Below are positions 1-8,464 of a stretch of 64,000 nucleotides of DNA, in pieces. Source of the DNA: Oricola thermophila (GTDB lineage: Bacteria > Pseudomonadota > Alphaproteobacteria > Rhizobiales > Rhizobiaceae); assembly GCF_013358405.1 (NCBI RefSeq), contig NZ_CP054836.1:2790001-2854000 (forward strand), in the 5' to 3' direction. A program made the translations under genes and the position numbers. Within the stretch, counting starts at the first letter, position 1. Each line of letters starts with the position of its first letter. Below the pieces are notes generated by a model that worked only from the letters and a program-made list of their open reading frames with translations, was not told where the DNA came from and did no database searches.

Positions 1-399
1 CGAGAAGCCCGCCCGGCCGAGCCCGACGCCGTAGCGCATCGCCTTGCCGTTCTCCTGCACGAGATGGAGAAAGAACTTGTTCGTGTCGACGATGATCGTG
101 CCGACGCGCTCGCTCGTCGGATAGTCGACCTGCTGGCGCCAGAACTGCGGCGGGATCTTGCGCGGGTCGACAGCCGGGATCGGGAAACGCTCCTCCGGCA
201 TCGCCCGGTAGGCGTTCAGCACGGAAGGCGACAACGCCGGTTTCGGCGGGGTGACAGCACGGGGCTCGACGGTCTGGCAGCCGGCAAGCGCAAGGCCCGT
301 GACGCCCGCGGCGCCCGCAAGAAAGGCCCGGCGCGACATGGACGGCGTTTCGACCGGTTCACAGGGGCGGTCGGAAGGAACACCCGTTTCGAATGACAT
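1..399 (-). CDS. L,D-transpeptidase (YkuD/ErfK family), 3' part cut by window edge
   Basis: Only the first 133 codons are present; the gene runs off the left edge. The product would cross-link peptidoglycan peptides or attach proteins to them in the periplasm. The visible part has a twin-arginine-like start with a lipobox-type end (SRRAFL, then a hydrophobic stretch ending LALAGC), so it is probably an exported lipoprotein. After a Pro-rich linker come FWRQQV and GTIIVDTNKFFLHLV, typical of the start of the YkuD catalytic domain; the catalytic Cys/His part lies outside the window. A second in-frame ATG at 339 gives a signal peptide starting MSRRAFL and is an equally plausible start, since neither ATG has a clear Shine-Dalgarno sequence. 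Confidence 0.78.
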   Translation of the reverse strand, partial: MSFETGVPSDRPCEPVETPSMSRRAFLAGAAGVTGLALAGCQTVEPRAVTPPKPALSPSVLNAYRAMPEERFPIPAVDPRKIPPQFWRQQVDYPTSERVGTIIVDTNKFFLHLVQENGKAMRYGVGLGRAGFS

Positions 400-472
400 G
401 ATTTCGCGGTTCAACTTGCATCTCCTGATTCTTCTTCACCGTTCGGCGCCGAAAGCGCCGGCATCATGGCGA

Positions 473-838
473 TCAGGAAATGGGAGGGCGGAACGGGCCG
501 CCGTCGTCACGCCCGAGAAGGCGGGGAAGCGGAGCCGGCTCGTGCACATGCGCGCCGCGCGCAACCGCTGGCAGCGACACGGCGCCGACATGCTTGACGT
601 CGCTGCCACAGGAGGATGCCCGCAAGGGCGCCTTGTCATCAGGCGCCGGAAACTGCGCCTTGCGCCAGCAGACCCGCTTCCAGGCCGGACCGGAAAAGTC
701 CTGCGCGGAAGCGACCGAAGGCTGCGGGACAGCGCCCGCGACATCCGCCACGTGGCGCGGAACGGCCAGGGCGAAGGCCTGCCCGGTCAGGAAAACGAGC
801 ATGAGTGCGGCTGCGACGATTTTCTTCATGGCACTCAT
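473..838 (-). CDS. hypothetical small secreted protein
   Basis: About 121 residues (118 if it starts at the second ATG, position 829, at MKKIVAAALM). The N-terminus is a clear Sec signal peptide: Lys-Lys, a hydrophobic core and an AFA/LAV cleavage region. The mature part has two Cys, one in WKRVCW and one in SSCGSD, which could form a disulfide in the periplasm, and a His/Pro/Arg-rich tail. I recognise no family. It lies alone, downstream of the terminator of the molybdenum hydroxylase operon and in the same orientation as the transpeptidase gene. It is called coding mainly because of the signal peptide; a longer upstream start is unlikely because it would bury that signal. Confidence 0.5.
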   Translation of the reverse strand: MSAMKKIVAAALMLVFLTGQAFALAVPRHVADVAGAVPQPSVASAQDFSGPAWKRVCWRKAQFPAPDDKAPLRASSCGSDVKHVGAVSLPAVARGAHVHEPAPLPRLLGRDDGGPFRPPIS

Positions 839-920
839 AAAGCGCGCAATCGTGGCAAGTTCCACCACATTCGGCATCAAAGAATCGTGAGCCGGCACAG
901 CGTGGCAGGAAGGCAACAGA

Positions 921-942
921 AAGGCGGCCCGGAAGCCGCCTT
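921..942 (-). terminator. hairpin terminator after the molybdenum hydroxylase operon
   Basis: Perfect 8-bp inverted repeat AAGGCGGC / GCCGCCTT with a 6-base loop, 23 bases after the stop codon of the FAD-subunit gene read leftwards. On the minus strand the stem runs into TTTCTGTTG. The T-tract is short, so termination is likely but may be partial. Confidence 0.6.
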
Positions 943-965
943 CCCGATCGGTCTGCGATGGCGTC

Positions 966-1760
966 TCAGCAGGCGGCGACGGCCCGCTTCGCCATGACCT
1001 TGACGAGGTTGGCGCGGTATTCCGCCGTGCCGTGGAGATCCTCCATCATGTCGCCCGGATCGACGGACAGGCCGTCGAGCGCATCGGGGGAGAAGTTCGC
1101 GCCGAGGGCGGCCTCCGCCTCCTTCCAGCGGAACACGCCGTCATTGCCAGCGCCGGTGACGGCGACGCGCACGCCGCCCGAACCCTTCGCCACGAAGACG
1201 CCGGCCATGGCGTAGCGCGAGGCCGGGTTCGGGAACTTGGCATAGGCGCAGGCATCGGGCGCGGTGAAGGACACGGCGGTGACGATCTCGTCCTCCTCCA
1301 GCGCCGTCTCGAACATGCCGACGAAGAAGTCGCCCGCCGCGATGTCGCGCTTCGAGGTGTGCACCGTCGCGTCCAGCGCCAGCATGGCGGCCGGATAGTC
1401 GGCGGCCGGGTCGTTGTTGGCGATGGACCCGCCGAGGGTGCCCATATGGCGGACATGCGGATCGCCGATATGGGCGGCGAGATCGCAGATGCCGGGGCAC
1501 ACGGCGCGCAGCTCGGCCGAGGCGGCAACGTCGTGGTGGATGGTGCCGGCGCCGATCCGCACCGACTTCCCGCTGACCTCGATGCCCTTCATCTCGCCGA
1601 TATGACGCAGGTCGATCAGCGCGTCGGGCGCGGCAAGCCGCTGCTTCATGGTCGGGATAAGGGTCTGGCCGCCGGCGACGAACTTGCCGCCTTCAGCCTC
1701 ACCCATCATCTTCACCGCCTCGTCGACGGAACCGGCGCGCTTGTAGCTTGTCTGGTACAT
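966..1760 (-). CDS. FAD-binding (medium) subunit of a xanthine dehydrogenase / CO dehydrogenase-type molybdenum hydroxylase
   Basis: 264 residues, the usual size for CoxM-like subunits. It binds FAD and passes electrons from the 2Fe-2S subunit to an acceptor. The FAD-domain signatures are visible: KFVAGGQTLIPTMK near the N-terminus and HIGDPHVRHMGTLGGSIANNDPAADYP in the middle (GGS-IANNDPA is the flavin-binding hallmark). The start at 1760 is chosen because GAGAGGA lies just upstream; a longer reading frame has no ribosome site. The start overlaps the end of the large-subunit gene by 17 nt, so the two are translationally coupled. It is the last gene of the leftward small-large-medium operon. 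The substrate cannot be told from this subunit. Confidence 0.93.
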   Translation of the reverse strand: MYQTSYKRAGSVDEAVKMMGEAEGGKFVAGGQTLIPTMKQRLAAPDALIDLRHIGEMKGIEVSGKSVRIGAGTIHHDVAASAELRAVCPGICDLAAHIGDPHVRHMGTLGGSIANNDPAADYPAAMLALDATVHTSKRDIAAGDFFVGMFETALEEDEIVTAVSFTAPDACAYAKFPNPASRYAMAGVFVAKGSGGVRVAVTGAGNDGVFRWKEAEAALGANFSPDALDGLSVDPGDMMEDLHGTAEYRANLVKVMAKRAVAAC

Positions 1761-1777
1761 GATCCGTTTCCTCTCGC

Positions 1778-4117
1778 TCAGCCCTGCATCGCCGCCCACA
1801 CCTTCTGCGGCGTGGCGGGCATGGTCAGGTTGTTGGTGCCGATGGCATCGGTGATGGCGTTGATCACGGCCGGCGGCGAACCGATGGCGCCGGCCTCGCC
1901 GCAGCCCTTGATGCCGAGCGGATTGCTCGGGCAGGGCGTCGCCGTGGTCGACACCTTGTAGGACGGCAGGTCGTCGGCGCGCGGCATGGTGTAATCCATG
2001 TAGCTCGCCGTCAGGAGCTGGCCCGTCTCGTCATAGGCCGTGCCCTCGAGCAGCGCCTGGCCGATGCCTTGGGCGAGGCCGCCATGGACCTGGCCCTCGA
2101 CGATCATCGGGTTGATGATGTTGCCGAAATCGTCGGCCGCGACGAACTGCACGATCTCGGTCTTGCCCGTTTCCGGATCGACCTCGACCTCGCAGATGTA
2201 GCAGCCGGCCGGGAAGGTGAAGTTGGCCGGGTCGTAGAAGGCGCCCTCCTTCAGCCCCGGCTCCATGCCCTCGGGCAGGTTGTGGGCCGTGTAGGCGTTG
2301 AGCGCGACCTCGTGCCAGCCCAGCGCCTTGTCGGTGCCGGCGACCTTCACCTGGCCATTCTCGATGACGATGTCGGACTCGTCGGCCTCCAGCAGATGGG
2401 CGGCAATCGCCTTGGCCTTCTTCTCCACCTTGTCGAGCGCCTTGACGACGGCGCTCATGCCGACGGCGCCGGAGCGCGAGCCGTATGTGCCCATGCCCAT
2501 CTGCACCTTGTCGGTATCGCCGTGAACGACGGAGACCGAGTCGAGCGGAACGCCGAAACGGTCGGCGACGAGCTGGGCGAAGGTGGTCTCGTGCCCCTGG
2601 CCGTGGCTGTGCGAGCCGGTCAGGATCTCCACCGTGCCGACGGCATTGACCCGGACCTCGGCCGATTCCCACAGTCCGACGCCGGCGCCAAGCGAGCCGA
2701 CCGCCTGCGACGGCGCGATGCCGCAGGCCTCGATGTAGCAGCTCATGCCGATGCCCCGCTTCCTGCCGCGCTTCTCGGCCTCGGCCCTGCGTGCCGGGAA
2801 GCCGTCCCAGTCGGCAGCCTTCATCGCGGCGTCGAGCGAGGCCTCGTAGTCGCCGGCGTCGTAGTTCATTATGACCGGCGTCTGGTAGGGGAACTCGCGG
2901 ATGAAGTTCCTGCGGCGCAGCTCGGCCGGCGAGACGCCGAGCTCGCGCGCCGCCGTCTCCACCGTGCGCTCCAGGAGATAGGTCGCCTCCGGGCGGCCGG
3001 CGCCGCGATAGGCATCGACCGGCGCGGTGTTGGTGTAGACCGTGCGGACGTTGCAGTGGATCGCCGGGATGGCGTACTGGCCCGACAGCAGCGTGGCGTA
3101 GAGATAGGTCGGAACCGCGGAGGAGAAGAGCGACATGTAGGCGCCGAGATTGGCGATGGTGTCGACCTTCAGCGCGGTGATCCGGTTGTCGGCGTCGAAG
3201 GCCATCTCCACCGTGGAGACATGGTCGCGACCATGGGCATCCGACAGGAACGCCTCCGTGCGGTCCGCCACCCACTTGACCGGAACGCCGGTCTTCCTCG
3301 ATGCCCAGAGACAGACGATCTCCTCCGGGTAGATGTAGATCTTCGAGCCGAAGCCGCCGCCGACATCGGGCGCGATGACGCGCAGCTTGTTCTCGGGCGC
3401 GACATTGTAGAAGGCGCTCATCACCAGGCGGGCGACATGCGGGTTCTGCGAGGTCGTCCAGCAGGTGTAATGGTCCTCGGCCTCGTCATAGTGGCCGAGC
3501 GCGGCGCGCGGCTCCATGGCGTTGGGCACGAGACGGTTGTTGACGATCTCCATGCGCGTGACATGGGCGGCCTTGGCGATCGCCTCGTCGACCGCCGCGC
3601 TCTCGCCGATCTCCCAGTCGTAGATGAGATTGCCGGGCGCGTTGTCGTGGATCTGCGGCGCGCCGGGCTTCAGCGCGTCGACCGCCTCGACCACCGCCGG
3701 CAGCTCCTCGTAGTCGACCTCGACCGCCTCGGCGGCGTCGCGCGCCTGGGCCCGCGTCTCGGCGACCACGACGGCGACCGCGTCGCCGACATAGCGCACC
3801 TTCGTCTGGGCCAGCGGACGCCAGTCGCCCATGTTCATCGGCGAGCCGTCCTTGGAGTGGATCATCCAGCCGCAGATCAGCGAGCCGATGCCGTCGGCGG
3901 CAAGTTCGTCACCGGTCAGGACGCCGATCACGCCGGGCATCTTCTCCGCCTTCGACGTGTCGATGCCGCGGATGTTGGCGTGGGCGTGCGGCGAGCGCAC
4001 GAAGGCGGCATGCTTCATGCCGGGAACGACCATGTCGTCGGTGTACCGGCCCTTGCCGGTGATGAACCGCTTGTCTTCCTTGCGCGCCACGCGGGCGCCG
4101 ATGCCTTCAATCCCCAT
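1778..4117 (-). CDS. molybdopterin-binding large subunit, form II CoxL-like molybdenum hydroxylase
   Basis: 779 residues, full length. It carries the molybdenum-cytosine-dinucleotide active site of an aerobic hydroxylase. Visible motifs: GGGFGSK (253-259), the active-site loop AYRGAGR (369-375) and the catalytic Glu in [12 protein letters not shown] (Glu741). The loop AYRGAGR is the form II type; true aerobic CO dehydrogenase (form I) has AYxCSFR with the copper-binding Cys, which is absent here. So CO oxidation should not be assumed; purine, aldehyde or other heterocycle hydroxylation is possible. It is the second gene of the operon, 124 nt after the iron-sulfur subunit. No CoxD/CoxE/CoxF-type maturation gene is seen nearby. 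Confidence 0.93.
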   Translation of the reverse strand: MGIEGIGARVARKEDKRFITGKGRYTDDMVVPGMKHAAFVRSPHAHANIRGIDTSKAEKMPGVIGVLTGDELAADGIGSLICGWMIHSKDGSPMNMGDWRPLAQTKVRYVGDAVAVVVAETRAQARDAAEAVEVDYEELPAVVEAVDALKPGAPQIHDNAPGNLIYDWEIGESAAVDEAIAKAAHVTRMEIVNNRLVPNAMEPRAALGHYDEAEDHYTCWTTSQNPHVARLVMSAFYNVAPENKLRVIAPDVGGGFGSKIYIYPEEIVCLWASRKTGVPVKWVADRTEAFLSDAHGRDHVSTVEMAFDADNRITALKVDTIANLGAYMSLFSSAVPTYLYATLLSGQYAIPAIHCNVRTVYTNTAPVDAYRGAGRPEATYLLERTVETAARELGVSPAELRRRNFIREFPYQTPVIMNYDAGDYEASLDAAMKAADWDGFPARRAEAEKRGRKRGIGMSCYIEACGIAPSQAVGSLGAGVGLWESAEVRVNAVGTVEILTGSHSHGQGHETTFAQLVADRFGVPLDSVSVVHGDTDKVQMGMGTYGSRSGAVGMSAVVKALDKVEKKAKAIAAHLLEADESDIVIENGQVKVAGTDKALGWHEVALNAYTAHNLPEGMEPGLKEGAFYDPANFTFPAGCYICEVEVDPETGKTEIVQFVAADDFGNIINPMIVEGQVHGGLAQGIGQALLEGTAYDETGQLLTASYMDYTMPRADDLPSYKVSTTATPCPSNPLGIKGCGEAGAIGSPPAVINAITDAIGTNNLTMPATPQKVWAAMQG

Positions 4118-4241
4118 AAGTCACTCCTCCCTATGGTCCTGGCAGCGAATGGTCCCGCGCAGAAAGCCAGAAAGCCGTCGTCCGGCCGGTCCGCGCAGTT
4201 TCTTCCTCCCCATCCGCCTGTTTCCGATCGCCTGTCGTGGT

Positions 4242-4733
4242 CTACTCGGCGGCCACCTTCGCGGATCCGCCCATCTGTTCGGCGGCGGCGAGGATGGCCT
4301 TGACGATGTTGTGATAGCCCGTGCAGCGGCAGATGTTGCCCTCCAGCTCGGCGCGCACCGTCTTCTCGTCCAGCTTGCCGCCGTGTCGATTGATCATGTC
4401 GGTGGCCGCCATGATCATGCCCGGCGTGCAGAAGCCGCACTGCAGGCCGTGGTGTTCCCTGAACGCGGCCTGGACCGGATGCAGCTCGCCGCCCTGCGAC
4501 AGGCCCTCGATGGTCGTGACCTCCGAACCGGAGGCCTGGGCCGCCAGCATGGTGCAGGACTTCACGGCCTTGCCATCGACATGGACGACGCAGGCGCCGC
4601 ATTGCGAGGTATCGCACCCGACATGGGTTCCCGTCAGATTGAGGTGTTCGCGCAGGAATTGCACCAGCAACGTGCGATCCTCCACCTCGGCGGAAACGGA
4701 ACGCCCGTTCACCGTCAATTCTACCTTGGCCAT
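4242..4733 (-). CDS. 2Fe-2S small subunit of molybdenum hydroxylase
   Basis: 163 residues, the normal size for CoxS-like subunits. It carries two 2Fe-2S clusters that move electrons from the molybdenum site to FAD. The plant-ferredoxin-type cluster has Cys40, Cys45, Cys48 and Cys60 (CDTSQCGAC). The second cluster has Cys99, Cys102, Cys135 and Cys137 (QCGFCTPGM and CRCTGYHNI). All eight ligands are present. The ATG at 4733 is chosen over an upstream in-frame start because GGGAGG lies 6 bases before it and the protein then begins at the ferredoxin fold ([10 protein letters not shown]). First gene of the operon, so the promoter should lie in 4734-4936, between it and the divergent tRNA gene. Confidence 0.95.
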   Translation of the reverse strand: MAKVELTVNGRSVSAEVEDRTLLVQFLREHLNLTGTHVGCDTSQCGACVVHVDGKAVKSCTMLAAQASGSEVTTIEGLSQGGELHPVQAAFREHHGLQCGFCTPGMIMAATDMINRHGGKLDEKTVRAELEGNICRCTGYHNIVKAILAAAEQMGGSAKVAAE

Positions 4734-4936
4734 CGATATCCTCCCGTCGACTCCACAACTTGCATCTCGCGATGCCCGTATCTGCCGCAGCGAAGCTTGG
4801 CGAGAATTCCGCATTTTGTCCATATGGTTGAAAGAAAAAGCCGCCCATGCGCGATTGCGTGCATTCGGGCCTTGAATTCGGCGGGCAATGCCGATAAAGC
4901 GCGCGTTAGCGTTTTTCCGCCAAGGTTGCGCTCCCC

Positions 4937-5012
4937 GCCGCATTAGCTCAGTTGGTAGAGCACGTCATTCGTAATGATGGGGTCGCTGGTTCGAGTCCGG
5001 CATGCGGCACCA
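4937..5012 (+). tRNA. tRNA-Thr (anticodon CGT)
   Basis: Full 76-nt cloverleaf: 7-bp acceptor stem GCCGCAT/ATGCGGC, D stem GCTC/GAGC, anticodon stem CGTCA/TGATG with loop TTCGTAA (anticodon CGT, reading ACG), T stem GCTGG/CCGGC with TTCGAGT loop, and an encoded CCA end. One G-T pair each in the anticodon and T stems is normal. Confidence 0.97.
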
Positions 5013-5170
5013 CCCCCTTCCCGTTTCTCCCATTTCCTCCCGGCCCGCCGCCCCGCGCGGGACTTATTCCGTTCGCAGTATCCACAGCGGCGCACGCACC
5101 GAACAGGCCGCGAACGCGCGTATTAAATCGAATAGATTTCCACCCCACGAAAAGGTGACGCAGCGCAAGC

Positions 5171-5198
5171 TTGCCTGAACCCTTGGTAAGGCTATACT
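5171..5198 (+). promoter_or_regulatory. candidate sigma-70 promoter of the TRAP operon
   Basis: TTGCCT (5171-5176), 16-base spacer and TATACT (5193-5198). Transcription would start near 5205, giving a leader of about 40 bases before the ATG at 5246. The -10 element is the best match in the 233-base gap between the tRNA and the binding-protein gene. Confidence 0.5.
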
Positions 5199-5245
5199 TT
5201 TTACTGCCGCAGTTGGGAGGCTGCGGAGAAACCGGGAGGAAAATC

Positions 5246-6382
5246 ATGCAGAACGCTTCAAAGCGCGAGGTCTCGCGCCGCTCTTTCCTGAAGAAAAGCG
5301 CGCTGGCCGGCGGCGTCGCCGCGGGCAGCGCACTTGCAGCTCCGGCCGTGCTGGCCCAATCACCCATCGTCGTGAAGATGCAGACGTCCTGGCCCGCCTC
5401 GGACATCTGGATGGATTTCGCGCGGGAATACACGACACGCGTGGAGGAAATGTCTGCCGGGCGGCTGAAGATCGACCTGCTGCCGGCAGGCGCGGTGGTC
5501 GGCGCGTTCCAGGTCATGGACGCCTGCAATGACGGCGTGCTCGACGCCGCCCACACCGTGCCGGTCTACTGGTACGGCAAGCACAAGGCGGCATCCTTCT
5601 TCGGCACCGGCCCGGTCTGGGGCGGCTCGGCAACGACCATGCTGGGCTGGTTCTACCAGGGCGGCGGGGCCGATCTCTACCGCGAACTCACCCAGGACAT
5701 ACTCGGCCTCAACGTCTACGGCTTCATGGGCTTCCCGATGTATGCCCAGCCCTTCGGCTGGTTCAAGAAGGAGGTCAGCACCGTCGAGGACCTGCAGGGC
5801 TTCAAGTACCGCACGGTCGGGCTCGCAGCCGACCTGCTGCAGGCGATGGGCATGTCGGTGGCGCAGCTTCCCGGCGGCGAGATCGTGCCGGCGATGGAAC
5901 GCGGCGTGATCGACGCGTTCGAGTTCAACAACCCGTCTTCCGACAGCCGTTTCGGCGCACAGGACGTGGCCAAGAACTACTACCTGTCGTCCTACCACCA
6001 GGCGTCGGAAAGCTTCGAGTTCCTGTTCAACAAGGACTTCTTCGACGACCTCGACCCCGACCTGCAGGCGATCCTGAAATACGGGGTGGAGGCAGCCTCG
6101 ACGTCCAACACCGCCTCGGCGATGGACAACTACTCCGCCGACCTGGAGAAGCTGCAGACCGAGCACGGCGTCACCGTGCACCGCACGTCGAAGGAAATCC
6201 TCGACGCACAGCTCAAGGCCTGGGACCAGCTCATCGCGGACCTGGAGCAGGACGAGTTCATGAAGCGCATCATGGACAGCCAGCGCGCCTGGGTCGAGCG
6301 CGTCACCTACTACGAGCTGATGAACGCGCCGGACTACGCGCTCGCCTACGAGCACTACTTCCCCGGCAAGCTGAAGCTCTGA
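5246..6382 (+). CDS. TRAP transporter solute-binding protein (DctP family, FcbT1/TakP-like)
   Basis: 378 residues. Periplasmic binding protein that delivers substrate, usually a carboxylate, to the DctQM membrane complex. The N-terminus has a twin-arginine signal (SRRSFLKK, residues 10-17, then an Ala-rich core ending VLA-Q), suggesting export in folded form. The body has the DctP-fold pattern: VVKMQTSWPASDIW, a GGEIVPAMERGVIDAFEFNNP segment covering the ligand-contact region, and a C-terminal helical tail. Sequence style fits the alpha-keto acid / chloroaromatic-compound branch; the true ligand is unknown. GGGAGGA lies 5 bases before the ATG. A hairpin follows the gene before the small permease. 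Confidence 0.93.
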   Translation: MQNASKREVSRRSFLKKSALAGGVAAGSALAAPAVLAQSPIVVKMQTSWPASDIWMDFAREYTTRVEEMSAGRLKIDLLPAGAVVGAFQVMDACNDGVLDAAHTVPVYWYGKHKAASFFGTGPVWGGSATTMLGWFYQGGGADLYRELTQDILGLNVYGFMGFPMYAQPFGWFKKEVSTVEDLQGFKYRTVGLAADLLQAMGMSVAQLPGGEIVPAMERGVIDAFEFNNPSSDSRFGAQDVAKNYYLSSYHQASESFEFLFNKDFFDDLDPDLQAILKYGVEAASTSNTASAMDNYSADLEKLQTEHGVTVHRTSKEILDAQLKAWDQLIADLEQDEFMKRIMDSQRAWVERVTYYELMNAPDYALAYEHYFPGKLKL

Positions 6383-6405
6383 CCGGCATAACCTGTCACA
6401 ACGGA

Positions 6406-6434
6406 CGTCCCGGCACGCTCTCGCGGCCGGGACG
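6406..6434 (+). promoter_or_regulatory. intercistronic hairpin after the TRAP binding-protein gene
   Basis: Perfect 9-bp inverted repeat CGTCCCGGC / GCCGGGACG with an 11-base loop in the 82-base gap between binding protein and small permease. No U-tract follows, so it fits partial termination or protection of the upstream message rather than a full terminator. Confidence 0.55.
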
Positions 6435-6464
6435 CCCAGTCTCAACCGGGGCAGCAATCATCCA

Positions 6465-7049
6465 ATGACCGGATTCATCCGTTTCGCCGATTCCCTCTCG
6501 GCCTGGTTCGGCAAGGCCTTCGCGTGGCTGATCGTGCTGATGGCATTCGGCACCGGCTACGAGGTCTTCGTCCGCTACGCGCTCAACAGTCCCACGCCGT
6601 GGGCCCTCGACGTCTCCTTCATCATGTACGGGACGCTGTTCATGATGGGCGGCGCCTACACGCTGTCGCGCGGCGGCCATGTGCGCGGCGACTTCCTCTA
6701 CCGCCTCTGGCAGCCGAAAACGCAGGCCAAGGTCGATCTCGTCCTCTACCTCCTCTTCTTCTTTCCGGGCGTCACCGCGCTGATCCTGTCGGGCTGGAAA
6801 TACGCCTCGCGCTCCTGGGGCTATGCCGAGGTCTCCATCAACAGCCCGGCCGGAATCCCGATCTACCAGTTCAAGACCGTGATGGTGGCCGCAGGAATCC
6901 TGCTGTTCATCCAGGGAATCGCGCAGGTCATGCGCTGCATCCTCTGCATCCGGACCAACCAGTGGCTGGAACCGGAGGAGGACATCCGCGAGACCGAGGA
7001 CATCCTGCTGGCAAGGGCCACGGAAGCCGAGAAGGACGCGCATCCATGA
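6465..7049 (+). CDS. TRAP transporter small permease (DctQ)
   Basis: 194 residues with four predicted membrane helices, the usual DctQ topology. It links the binding protein to the large DctM channel subunit. Visible signatures: W-F-KAFAWLIVLMAFGTGYEVFVRY in helix 1 and the conserved RGGHVRGDFLY segment between helices 2 and 3. The C-terminal 40 residues are charged and cytoplasmic. Its stop overlaps the start of the large permease (ATGA at 7046-7049), so the two membrane subunits are translationally coupled. Confidence 0.92.
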   Translation: MTGFIRFADSLSAWFGKAFAWLIVLMAFGTGYEVFVRYALNSPTPWALDVSFIMYGTLFMMGGAYTLSRGGHVRGDFLYRLWQPKTQAKVDLVLYLLFFFPGVTALILSGWKYASRSWGYAEVSINSPAGIPIYQFKTVMVAAGILLFIQGIAQVMRCILCIRTNQWLEPEEDIRETEDILLARATEAEKDAHP

Positions 7050-8464
7050 CCGACCCGCAAGTCGCCCTCATGATGCTGGGGCTGTTCATCTTCATGGTGT
7101 TTCTCGGCTTTCCCATCGCCTTCACCCTGATGGCCATGGGCATCGGATTCGGCTACTACGCCTATTTCGACGGCGCGCGCATGTGGCGCGCCTACAACCG
7201 GCTCGACGAGACGGCGAGCTGGTGGGACAGCACCAGCCTGTGGATCGACGGCTTCTTCAACAACCGCATCTTCGACCTGTTCATCAACCAGACCTACACG
7301 GTGATGTCGAACGAGGTGCTGACCGCGGTGCCGCTGTTCCTGTTCATGGGCTACATCGTCGAACGCGCCAACATCGTCGACCGGCTGTTCACCACCCTCA
7401 ACATCGCGTCGCGCAACGTGCCCGGCTCGATGGGCGTGGCCGCGCTGATCACCTGCGCCCTGTTCGCCACCGCGACGGGAATCGTCGGCGCGGTGGTGAC
7501 GCTGATGGGACTGCTCGCCCTGCCCGCCATGCTCAAGGCGCGATACGACAAGTCGTTCGCCTCGGGCATCATCTGCGCCGGCGGCACGCTCGGCATCCTG
7601 ATCCCGCCGTCGATCATGCTGATCGTCTACGCGGCGGCGTCCGGCGTCTCGATCGTGCGGCTCTATGCCGGCGCGCTGCTGCCGGGCTTCACGCTGGTCG
7701 GCCTCTACCTGGCCTACGTGGTCGGGCGCTCGATTCTGCAGCCGAAAGCGGCGCCGCGGCCGACAGCGGACGAAGTGCCGGAGGTGCCGTTCCTGCGCCT
7801 GGCCGGCATGATCCTGACGTCGTTCTTTCCGCTGGCATTTCTCATCCTCGCCGTGCTGGGCTCGATCCTGTTCGGCCTGGCGACGCCGACGGAGGCCGCC
7901 TCGATCGGCGCGCTCGGCGGCATATTGCTGGCCTTCGCCTACCGAGCGATGACGTTCCAGCGAATGCGCGAATCCGTCTACCTGACGGTGCGCACCACGG
8001 CGATGGTGTGCTGGCTGTTCGTCGGCTCATACACCTTCTCCTCGGTGTTCTCCTATCTCGGCGGCGAACAGGTCATCACCGAGTTCGTCAGCGGGCTGGA
8101 CCTGACGCCGCTGCAGTTCCTGCTGCTGGCGCAGCTGATCATCTTCCTGCTCGGCTGGCCGCTGGAGTGGTCGGAGATCATCATCATCTTCGTGCCGATC
8201 TTCCTGCCGCTGCTGGAGATCTTCGGCATCGACCCGCTGTTCTTCGGCATCCTGGTGGCGCTGAACCTGCAAACCTCGTTCCTGACGCCGCCCATGGCCA
8301 TGTCGGCCTACTACCTGAAGGGAATCGCGCCGCCGGAAATCCGCCTGACGCAGATATTCGCGGGCGTGATGCCGTTCCTGTTCATGGTGTTCGTGTCGAT
8401 GGCCATCGTCTACAACTTCCCGCAGATCGTCTTCTACCTGCCGGAGCAGATCTATGGACGCTAG
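7046..8464 (+). CDS. TRAP transporter large permease (DctM)
   Basis: 472 residues, about a dozen membrane helices. It is the sodium-coupled transport subunit of the TRAP system. Family landmarks: GFPIAFTLMAMGIGFGYY near the start, the re-entrant-loop segment GTLGILIPPSIMLIVYA in the middle, and the second repeat near LQTSFLTPPMAMSAYYLKGIAPPEI. An extra stretch of about 60 residues after helix 2 (roughly 40-100) is common in the FcbT3 / keto acid branch of DctM. Starts inside the stop of the small permease gene and its end overlaps the amidase start by 11 nt, so all four genes form one operon. Confidence 0.94.
   Translation: MTDPQVALMMLGLFIFMVFLGFPIAFTLMAMGIGFGYYAYFDGARMWRAYNRLDETASWWDSTSLWIDGFFNNRIFDLFINQTYTVMSNEVLTAVPLFLFMGYIVERANIVDRLFTTLNIASRNVPGSMGVAALITCALFATATGIVGAVVTLMGLLALPAMLKARYDKSFASGIICAGGTLGILIPPSIMLIVYAAASGVSIVRLYAGALLPGFTLVGLYLAYVVGRSILQPKAAPRPTADEVPEVPFLRLAGMILTSFFPLAFLILAVLGSILFGLATPTEAASIGALGGILLAFAYRAMTFQRMRESVYLTVRTTAMVCWLFVGSYTFSSVFSYLGGEQVITEFVSGLDLTPLQFLLLAQLIIFLLGWPLEWSEIIIIFVPIFLPLLEIFGIDPLFFGILVALNLQTSFLTPPMAMSAYYLKGIAPPEIRLTQIFAGVMPFLFMVFVSMAIVYNFPQIVFYLPEQIYGR

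Noticed and set aside
1778..4117. Gene named as CO dehydrogenase large subunit
   Set aside because: The copper-binding Cys loop of form I enzymes is missing, so only the family, not the reaction, is claimed.
2069..4303. Long plus-strand open frame (744 codons) opposite the CoxL-like gene
   Set aside because: It is an antisense shadow in GC-rich DNA: low-complexity Arg/Asp/Gly/Val composition, no ribosome site, no domain. The minus strand has a full molybdenum hydroxylase.
4937..5245. tRNA-Thr as an integration site for a transport island
   Set aside because: No integrase, no direct repeat of the tRNA 3' end and no change of composition were seen downstream.
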